Part shown: piece by piece, positions 57,180 through 64,000 of the stretch
Position numbering within the stretch: position 1 is the first letter of the stretch
Layout of the letters: each line of letters starts with the position of its first letter
Source of the DNA: Crambe crambe
Taxonomy: Eukaryota > Porifera > Demospongiae > Poecilosclerida > Crambeidae
Direction: 5' to 3'
DNA length: 64,000 nt
NCBI GenBank assembly: GCA_963924555.1
Contig: OZ004586.1
Span: 4,670,501 to 4,734,500 of the forward strand
Notes under the pieces: generated by a model
Told to the model about the DNA's origin: nothing
The model's database searches: none
The model's input: the letters and a program-made list of their open reading frames with translations, nothing else
Program-made: the position numbers and the translations under genes

Positions 57180-58382
57180 TTGATATAATTACCTGGAGCT
57201 CAGTAGAGGAGGATAATTATCAATGTCTCTCTCGCTTCTCTCAAATACTTCAAAGGAACTTGACGATGAACCTGATGATCTACAATTCTTTATCTTCAGG
57301 AATAACTTCCTAAGTAATCGCAAACCAAGCAAACATTAAAGTGAGGAAGAGGATGACAAGTACTGCAGAAAGAGTTACAAGAACTGCTGCTGTGATTAGC
57401 CAGTGTGTTTCAATGTATGAGGCTAGTGTATCAGCTGTGAGTGCCACAAAAAGTAAAGCAATCAAAAGCATAAAAGCAATATCCAACCTGTTTTGAGAAT
57501 TTCTCTTGTATGGCCAAAAAATTATAATTAGTCAAAGAAACAGATAGTATCTTAGTGCTGGAAAGCAGAATGAAAGTGGCGAATGTTTCGATGAGGGACG
57601 TTCGTATGTTCCACTGCCTTTGGTAACATCCAACGAGATACTTTGAAAGGCTTCCATGCCAATTTGATGAAACGATAATTTCTTTGGTACAGTGTCAGCA
57701 ATATGTAACCATTGAACGTTCGTTGCATGAGTGGTGATAATAAGCACTGCAATACAAATACAATACCGTTGAGATGACTTGATGCAACACTGACCCTCAG
57801 AACCACCACAAGGAAATAAAAGACTGTCAATGGTAACGAAGCCACTGCAAAATACTGGAGCCAGTTTTTGTACCCATAGTCTGTGCACGGTACACAGATG
57901 GTGTATTGATAGGAGTATGCTGCCAGTCCATATTGAGGTTCACATCGCCCACAGAAACGTCCTTCACGATGTATATCTATGACTGTAGATGGTGGGCTGC
58001 ATGCAGCTTTGTTAAACAATGTTCCATTCGATATGGAGTATCTTTCAATATAATAGAGTCCACCAAAACATGCTGGGATGCAACTTCCAACAACAGTTTT
58101 ATTAGCATCCTGGTCCCAGTAAATGCAATAGCAGGCATGGATTTTTAGATATTTTTGGGTTTCATTACACTGCACAGCTCCAATCTTGTCGACACCACAG
58201 GGATATTCACCAGAAGCATCAGGGATCGATTGTGATGACCAAATTTTACGATTTATTTTCGAACCAATAGAAGCATTCACAAGAACTAAACTGCATGTTA
58301 TCAAGCAAAGTAAGTAGTTCATGAAAAAGCATGCCATCATACTGCTGTGCAATTTCATGTTGAACTGTAGCATACCTACCAA
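57180..58382 (-). pseudogene. Cysteine-rich membrane protein, copy 3 (near-complete, broken)
   Basis: The best N-terminal half of the family. A signal peptide (MACFFMNYLLCLITCSLVLV) is followed by an ectodomain with paired cysteines (GEYPCGVDKIGAVQCNETQK, IHACYCIYWDQDANKT, GRFCGRCEPQYGLAAYSYQY, ICVPCTDYGYKNW). Membrane helices follow (FAVASLPLTVFYFLVVVLRV; NGIVFVLQCLLSPLMQ). A frameshift near WKPFKVSRW diverts the rest, and the GCDHLPFAV/LYPCRCFQR region found in copies 1 and 2 is deleted. The last helices (AFMLLIALLFVALTADTLAS, VLVTLSAVLVILFLTLMFAW) and a Ser-rich tail survive at 57,180-57,500. I know no biochemical role for this family. Confidence 0.65.
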
Positions 58383-58384
58383 TC

Positions 58385-58905
58385 TCTGGAAGTAAAAATC
58401 CTGGAGAATTTATTTGGATTTACCAGTTATAGCTAGCTATTAATACTCTTTAAAATAATTATTATGGATTGAATACCAATCAGCAGCTGCCTTCCAGTTA
58501 TCTTAGCTATATAAGCACAAATTGCACAATTTACGGATGGTACAGCCATGCACCTTTCATTTTTTGTGTTTATCTGTGTACGTGTGTACATACATAATGA
58601 CATTATTATATAAGTTAGTGCATGGCACTGCTTATATTGAATTTACTGGAGGGCATTACCCAGATGCACCCTAGATGAGGCGGAAAATTTTTTGATTGAC
58701 TACGCCCACTTTCCTATAACCACACCCTCTTTTGATAACCGCTGTTTTTTAATTAAGGACCTGCAATGCAGCATATGAAGGCAGGGAAAGTATGAAGACA
58801 AGTAGATGATGAAGATGGTACCACTTCTTCACAATCTGCTAGCTACCCGTACAGTTTTTACAGCAAGATTTACTAAGCCACTAACTGCTCAGTAGGGCTG
58901 AGTCA
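58385..58905. other. No gene seen
   Basis: AT-rich flank between the membrane-protein relic and the left end of the P-like transposon. GTGTACGTGTGTACATAC microsatellite-like sequence occurs near 58,575. It could contain the promoter of copy 3, but no clear motif supports this. Confidence 0.4.
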
Positions 58906-59658
58906 TAAGTAAAACCATAGATATATGAGCCGTACCGGGATTGGAAACGGGGTCACGTGCGCCCGTAGGGCTAGTATAATTATTGAAGTACAGGCTAGTT
59001 TCACCATAGATATAAGAGGTTTTACCTTAGTTACGCGCATGAGTTACTGTCTTCCCGAGTACAAAGGACCGCAAACATATCAGAAAATCTTTGCGACTAT
59101 TGTAAAACAAGCCGCGAGAACGGTACTACAGTTTAGCCCAAACAGAATTCGTTCAAATCTCTTCAGGGGAGAAATTTATAAGAAACACTCTCAGCTCCTT
59201 GCCTGAATCTATCTTGTGTACCATTTGCAAGTAAGTGCTATATAATGCAGAGTTAGCATATAGTGGATAATGTAAAGCTACCAAATGTGCAACTAAATCC
59301 ATTGTCACTAGAATTAAATAATGAATAGTTTATATCTACTGCCCTCATCTTTGTAATTCAAAGGCTCAATTTTGTGTACCATAAGCAACTGTGTGTTAAA
59401 GGATAGGACTTGTTTTCTGATTAGTAGCAATTGCTTACCTATTAAAGTAACTAAATGTGCTATTTTGCTGAATGCAAGCTGTTTAGCATCCGACTTATGC
59501 AGGGATAAAGTTACAGCTAGCTACACTATAGCTCTATAGCTTAAGGCATAATATTGAGTCCCACATTCCCAAACCAAATTAATAGCTATACACTTTGTGA
59601 TGAATATATATCACAAAGTGTAGCACTAGCTGACATGGTACTGTAACATGCATGCAGA

Positions 59659-60384
59659 ATGCCTCGGAAGAAAAGATTTACTCATTTCAAGAATGGAGAG
59701 AGGAAGAAACAGGCTGCTAAGAGGGCACAATTAGACATGAACCAATTATACCTGGCAGTAAGGGAAGATATAGATGGATGGGTTGATTTAACTGATCAAT
59801 CGAAGGGTAGTATGTCTTTTCGTTGCAAATCATCCAATGCATATGAGCTCACGATTCATGATGATTTTTCATGGGAGATATGCATTCATGGACGACAAAT
59901 CAACCACACAATGTTGGCACTACCCAAGCTTCTCAACAAAAAAGAATTAATAGTAAATGTTACACACATTCTCAGTAATTCAAAATTATGCCCAGGAAAT
60001 CCAGACAAGAAATTCATTGATATGATCTTGTCCCCAACTTATGAAGGCAAAATAAGAACAAGTGCCGGATCGCTGGTAGCAGAGGTGATTCAAGGGTTCT
60101 CTGTTTGGTATAACGGTAAAGTATTTAACTCAACAGTTCGAACTACAGATTGTACATTAATTGTGGGTGATGGTAAATGCAATATTTGTCAGAAATTCCG
60201 ATCAAATTTAAGATCGATGTATAGTCGATTCTTAAAAAAAAAGAAAACAAAATCTAAATATTGCAACAATCGTTACCTTAGTTCAGCAGAACAGTTGAAA
60301 AAGTTGAAAAATCTTCAATCTAAAGCTAGTAATTCAAAATACAATCTCAAGAGGCTAAGAAAGAAAATAAAACAATCGGTATGA
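59659..60384 (+). CDS. P-like transposase, N-terminal part
   Basis: 241 codons starting MPRKKRFTHFKNGERKKQAA. A basic start is followed by a compact domain (GWVDLTDQSKGSMSFRCKSS, FSWEICIHGRQINHTMLALP, KLCPGNPDKKFIDMILSPTY), a CxxC segment (GDGKCNICQKFRSNLRSMYS) and a lysine-rich coiled-coil (SSAEQLKKLKNLQSKASN). I see no C2CH THAP zinc finger, the usual P-element DNA-binding domain. The frame closes at 60,382-60,384. The protein appears to continue in the next frame (YERNSVIVDQELHSDLHN), so one base-level frame change separates the parts. Coordinates cover the open frame only. Confidence 0.65.
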   Translation: MPRKKRFTHFKNGERKKQAAKRAQLDMNQLYLAVREDIDGWVDLTDQSKGSMSFRCKSSNAYELTIHDDFSWEICIHGRQINHTMLALPKLLNKKELIVNVTHILSNSKLCPGNPDKKFIDMILSPTYEGKIRTSAGSLVAEVIQGFSVWYNGKVFNSTVRTTDCTLIVGDGKCNICQKFRSNLRSMYSRFLKKKKTKSKYCNNRYLSSAEQLKKLKNLQSKASNSKYNLKRLRKKIKQSV

Positions 60385-60400
60385 AAGAAATAGTGTTATT

Positions 60401-61288
60401 GTGGATCAAGAATTACACTCTGACCTCCACAATATAATGGAAGAAAATAAACACAAAATTAATGATATATATCCGAAAGGATCATTTCACAGGCTATTTT
60501 GGGAAGAACAATTGAAGGTGGCCAGATTGACGAATTCTCGTCAGATGCGTTGGCACCCGATGATGGTGAGATGGTGCCTCAATCTGAAATTCCTATCCAC
60601 AGCAGCATATCATGCATTACGAACATCAGGCATGGTCAAGGTTCCATCGGAAAGAACCTTGCGTGACTACACTCATTATATCAAGAGTGCACCAGGATTT
60701 TCTGAAGAAGTTGACCAAATGTTGGAGGAAGAGGCAAAATTATCCGAATTACCTGATTGGAAGAGACATGTGACATTGGTTTTGGATGAGATGAAGGTGA
60801 AGGAAAGCCTCGTGTACAACAAACATCAGACGAAAGTGATAGGTTTTGTCAACATGGGAGATATTGGTGATCATCTTGATCAATTGGAGAGAGATATTGG
60901 TAATGAAAAAACACCACATGTTGCTACCCATGTACTGACACTAATGATTCGTGGCATTTTTTTCCACCTACATTTCCCATATGCAACTTTTGCAACCACT
61001 ACAATCAAAAGTGATTACCTTTTTTTGATAGTATGGGAAGCTATTGAAAGACTTGAAAAATGTGGATTTAAAGTAATCGTAGTGACTGCTGACGGTGCAT
61101 CACCGAACAGAAAATTCTTTCGCATGCACCAGAGTGACAAAGATGATGGCTTGTGTTATAAAACCAAGAATCCATATGCCTCCGATGAGAGATATGTTTA
61201 TTTCATGTCTGATGTACCTCACTTGCTCAAAACGACAAGAAATTGCTGGTCTCACTCTTCAGGCCATGGCAATACACGCAACCTGTGG
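60401..61288 (+). CDS. P-like transposase, catalytic core exon
   Basis: Open from QELHSDLHNIMEENKHKIND to RNLW|GTAAG. It carries P-element/THAP9-type core motifs: RWHPMMVRWCLNLKFLSTAA, PSERTLRDYTHYIKSAPGFS, the first catalytic segment VTLVLDEMKVKESLVYNKHQ, KVIGFVNMGDIGDHLDQLE, LMIRGIFFHLHFPYATFATT, the second-acid segment KVIVVTADGASPNRKFFRMH and YVYFMSDVPHLLKTTRNCWS. The RNase-H-like core aspartates (LDEMK, TADGASPN, SDVPH) are present. It resembles cnidarian and sponge P-like transposases more than fly P (inference from memory of the motifs). Confidence 0.85.
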
Positions 61289-61341
61289 GTAAGAAAGCAG
61301 TTAGCAATATAGTGCAAGTAAATCACATGCATAATTTTTAG

Positions 61342-61751
61342 ATCAATGGGAAGGAAATCAGTTGGCAACACCTGTGTAAGCTGTATCATGCAAAGATTGC
61401 AATGGGGAACAGATCACATGGCCTATATCTATTGCCAAAGCTGTCACTAGAGCATATCAAACTCACGTCATACTCAAGGATGCGGGTGGATCTTGCTGTG
61501 CAGGTATAAGCTACAAATGTTTAAATAGGGTGTAGAATACGATGAGTGAATTCTAATTGTAGGTATTGAGTGAGAGTGTTGGGAATGCACTTAAATTCTA
61601 TGGTGATCCAAAGACATCTGAGACTGAGCGCTTTGTGCGCATATTTGACAAATTATTTGATTGTTTAAATGGTCGGAACAAACTGGAGTACATCAAGAGG
61701 AGGAAACCAAATTTAAAACCTTATACTGACACTTCAGACGAGAGATTTAAG
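61342..61751 (+). CDS. P-like transposase, exons 3 and 4
   Basis: Exon 61,342-61,503 (162 nt, phase 0) begins INGKEISWQHLCKLYHAKIA and ends SYSRMRVDLAVQ. After a 59-bp intron, exon 61,563-61,751 (189 nt, phase 0) begins VLSESVGNALKFYGDPKTSE and includes RFVRIFDKLFDCLNGRNKLE. All junctions are AG/GT with a consistent frame. INGxxIxWxHL after NLW is characteristic of the P-element transposase family. Confidence 0.75.
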
Positions 61752-61808
61752 GTACTGTACTGCAATTTAATATTGTAATTAATGGATGGCAAAGTGGTAT
61801 TTTTGTAG

Positions 61809-61974
61809 TGGCTCAAGGAGGATTTTCTGGACTACTTGAAGGAATGGGAAGATAGCATTGAGTCTAATTCTGAAGTATCAGATGGTTACAAAGCAACTAT
61901 GTGTCTCAGCACAGAAACTCTAGAAGGCCTACGAATAACAGGTACATTTTGCAGATAGCATGCATGCATACACA

Positions 61975-62053
<79 letters not shown>

Positions 62054-62368
62054 AAATCATTCGTTGAAGTATCTAAATATCTGCTCTCTCTTCCTGGATA
62101 TCCAGAGAAGTATATTCTCGGTGAATGTTTTTCATAAGACCCCTTAGAGAATTTCTTTGGCCAAGTTCGTGGAAGAGGTGGCCGCTCTGAAAATCCATCT
62201 GTACAGGCATGCCTTGAGTCTACTCAATCTCTAAGAGTACAAGGATCTGCTTCTCTGCTACCTGTTAGAGGTAATAGTAGTCGGAAAAGACGGCTCTTGC
62301 ACAACAAGGAGGTGATTGATGATACACCTCTTCCAAAGAGACGAAGACAAGCAAAAAAGGTTGAATAA
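61809..62368 (+). CDS. P-like transposase, exons 5 and 6 (C-terminus)
   Basis: Exon 61,809-61,941 (WLKEDFLDYLKEWEDSIESN ... ETLEGLRITG, phase 0 to 1). A 110-bp intron whose 3' part is a (CT)n(CA)n microsatellite. Then exon 62,052-62,368, VKSFVEVSKYLLSLPGYPEK ... LGECFS, a TAA at 62,135-62,137, then DPLENFFGQVRGRGGRSENP, LRVQGSASLLPVRGNSSRKR and DDTPLPKRRRQAKKVE. The DPLExFFGxxRxRGGRxxNP motif is the conserved C-terminal glutamate-bearing segment of the family. The internal stop makes this copy probably inactive. Confidence 0.75.
61980..62050. repeat. (CT)n(CA)n microsatellite at a splice acceptor
   Basis: About fourteen CT units are followed by about twenty CA units, ending directly in CACAG, the acceptor of the last transposase intron. 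The CT tract doubles as the polypyrimidine tract. Confidence 0.9.
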
Positions 62369-62414
62369 TCAAGATAATGAATGACTGATATAGCTAGCTA
62401 CAATACATATTTTG

Positions 62415-63371
62415 TTAATCATCACTGGAGTCCAAGTCTGTTGATCCTTTCTTGGACTTTTTTTTGGCTAATTCCTTTCTCAATGCTTTTTTCTTACTTA
62501 CTTGCTTTGCTTTAATATCCTTATATTCTTGTAACCAAGATGTTATGGTGAATCCTCTAAGAGTGACCCACTTTTCCACTATTGTGCGTAAAAGATCATC
62601 AGAATACTTGGAATCGATGTTAATGGAAAGCATTGACCAGAGAAAATTGACATCTTCATCATCCATGATGAGGGTGAAAAGTTGCTCCTTTGACATGGTT
62701 CCACCTTTTAGATGATGAGGAAGACACTCTTGCACTTTAAGCTCAAGAGCACGAAAAAAGAGGAAACAGCTGTCATTGATTTCAAATAGGCCACCTCGGT
62801 TTATAGTACTTATCCAAATTTTAGTATATTCATAAAAATTACTTCCATCACCCTCAACTGACATGTTAGCGAGGCATTCTACAAACTGCCTGGCTTTGTT
62901 GGTATGTTCCTGTTCGTAAATTTTCTTCAATCGCATTGTGACAAATCCACTTGCATATCTAATAGCATTTTCTTCTTCCGAAGACATATGCACTGATAAT
63001 GGTCTTGATGACATAGCTGATGATGCATGATTAGTGGAAAAATGTTCAGTTAGGATTTCATTAAAAATTAGTCTGTTAATTGATTGAAGTAACACTGGAG
63101 TGCTTGTAATTTCAAGCTCAGCTAAGCTTTTGTTCCATATTTCAGGTAGCGTGTTCAGTCTGAGCTGATGAAATTTTTTTATAGCCCTTTCTCTTGCATG
63201 TGCCATACTTACTCTTCCCAACTCCATTATACATGTCTTGATAGCAGAAATTAATTCACAAAATAATTTGTCCACAACTTTTTTGTTGCTATTTGCAATT
63301 AAAAGGGACATTATTTCATTCTTCCCAGCTGCTTTAATGACCCTTTCAATCATTGGGGTACTGGCTGCCAT
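62415..63371 (-). CDS. Accessory gene of the P-like element, unknown function
   Basis: A 318-codon intact frame, MAASTPMIERVIKAAGKNEI to KKKSKKGSTDLDSSDD, convergent to the transposase and inside the terminal repeats. Mostly helical. It contains EENAIRYASGFVTMRLKKIY and FYEYTKIWISTINRGGLFEI, whose YxxGxV / INRGGL style recalls C-terminal segments of some transposase-associated proteins. The tail is a lysine-rich stretch then an acidic end, like a nuclear signal or nucleic-acid-binding tail. A CCAAT box on this strand lies near 63,770 and CpG-rich sequence near 63,740-63,830 could be its promoter. No catalytic motif recognised. It has stayed open while the transposase has not. Confidence 0.75.
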   Translation of the reverse strand: MAASTPMIERVIKAAGKNEIMSLLIANSNKKVVDKLFCELISAIKTCIMELGRVSMAHARERAIKKFHQLRLNTLPEIWNKSLAELEITSTPVLLQSINRLIFNEILTEHFSTNHASSAMSSRPLSVHMSSEEENAIRYASGFVTMRLKKIYEQEHTNKARQFVECLANMSVEGDGSNFYEYTKIWISTINRGGLFEINDSCFLFFRALELKVQECLPHHLKGGTMSKEQLFTLIMDDEDVNFLWSMLSINIDSKYSDDLLRTIVEKWVTLRGFTITSWLQEYKDIKAKQVSKKKALRKELAKKKSKKGSTDLDSSDD

Positions 63372-63895
63372 GATCTATAAGATTAAATTATTTACTATTA
63401 GGTACCTAGCTTGTATTGCATTCTAATTTTAGCACAATATCTAGCTAGCTAGAAATAATAATAATAAGCTCAGAGGTTTGGAAAGAATGTAACCCTTGTA
63501 TTGCACTAATTCAATCATACAGCAAATTTAAAGTACATAGATACATGTGTTTGAAACCCAACAAGACTCTCAAAAACGCTGACAGTATAAAAACCACAGT
63601 CCTTGAACATACCTTGAACAAGTCAGGCGGTTACTTAGCTATTAGGCTAATTATAGCTAGCCTATAGCTATCATGCTATCATACCTACTGTACACAGGGA
63701 CTTTAGCATCCACGAATCCAGTTCTCTAGCTTGCTGCAAGTCCTGCTGCCGGTCCCGCGCCTTACGCGCCATTGGTTATACGGTGAGTAGGGGGTTAATT
63801 TCCTGCACTACGGAGTTAATAGCGAAACGCGCCTAATTAATTTCAAAAGTATTACGTTTCCAATCCCGGTACGGCTCATATATCTATGGTAAAAC

Positions 63896-64000
63896 TGACC
63901 TCATAATAAGAGGCTTTGCCTCGCTCGTTTCTCTCTCGCTTCGATCGATCGATCATTCACGAACGTGCGCGCGTAAGCGTGCCATGACTGATAATGTCGT
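63896..64000. other. Right flank, CpG-rich
   Basis: Outside the transposon. Contains CTTCGATCGATCGATC and GAACGTGCGCGCGTAAGCGT, a locally CpG-rich stretch that continues beyond the window. Possibly a promoter region. Nothing further can be said. Confidence 0.3.

Larger units (their letters stand above)
58916..63888. mobile_element. 4.97-kb P-like DNA transposon
   Basis: The terminal inverted repeats are identical over 33 bp: CATAGATATATGAGC... reading in from both ends and ending TTGGAAAC. They are flanked by the direct repeat GTAAAAC (58,909-58,915 and 63,889-63,895), 7 bp exact and 8 bp with one mismatch, close to the 8 bp typical of P elements. It holds a spliced transposase on the plus strand and a convergent 318-codon gene on the minus strand, whose stops lie 46 bp apart. 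Identical ends and only two visible lesions in the transposase point to recent activity. Confidence 0.9.

Noticed and set aside
58925-59206. 93-codon frame at the left end of the P-like element
   Set aside because: It starts inside the terminal repeat and shows no similarity to THAP or other domains. More likely 5' untranslated or subterminal sequence.
1-64000. Bacterial or symbiont contamination
   Set aside because: Spliced genes, metazoan domain types and eukaryotic transposons occur throughout, with no prokaryotic gene density or signals.

Overview
The window looks like AT-rich, intron-rich metazoan DNA, most likely from a demosponge resembling Amphimedon. The organism call is inference. 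It rests on a GTPase/COR-like protein with several death domains, decayed copies of a membrane-protein family I associate with sponges, very dense small DNA transposons and fold-back elements, and eukaryotic splice sites. Nothing suggests a prokaryote: there are no operons, Shine-Dalgarno sites or CRISPR arrays.

Layout. 1-1147: a broken integrase-core gene on the minus strand. 1.2-7.2 kb: a minisatellite, a CRE/ETS promoter-like patch, a CXC-like cysteine cluster, a 68-bp hairpin element, and two decayed copies (plus and minus) of a cysteine-rich multi-pass membrane protein. 7.3-7.7 kb: a CpG-rich, promoter-like stretch. 8.06-41.5 kb: a plus-strand locus whose exons encode death-fold domains (about 8.1, 16.6, 25.2 and 27.2 kb), then a P-loop GTPase plus COR-like exon (37.6-39.7 kb), linker exons and a C-terminal death domain (40.5-41.5 kb). 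Exon phases are consistent across all of the later exons. The introns are swollen by nested mobile elements. 43.9-46.2 kb: a partial tandem copy of the 3' half of that gene, without the GTPase domain but with its own death domain. 47.3-55.6 kb: a head-to-tail array of Helitron/Helentron-like units of three internal types. One unit sits inside a fold-back MITE whose other arm preserves the empty site. 57.2-58.4 kb: a third decayed membrane-protein copy. 58,916-63,888: an almost complete 4.97-kb P-like DNA transposon with 33-bp terminal repeats, an intron-containing transposase and a convergent second gene of unknown function.

How the parts relate. The functional host signal is the death-domain/GTPase/COR locus, an intracellular signalling or innate-immunity type of architecture. 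Each of its death-domain modules is a symmetric phase 1-1 exon, so modules could be gained or lost by exon duplication without breaking the frame, and the locus shows such duplications. The rest is transposon archaeology. Several families have clear ends and target-site duplications (P-like, hAT-like, a 9-10 bp TSD family, a TA-TSD family, fold-backs, Helentron-like units), and their nesting gives a relative order of insertion.

Limits. All domain calls are by eye, without database searches. Splice junctions come from consensus and phase alone. Joining the 8-27 kb death-domain exons to the 37.6-kb exon in one transcript is inference.
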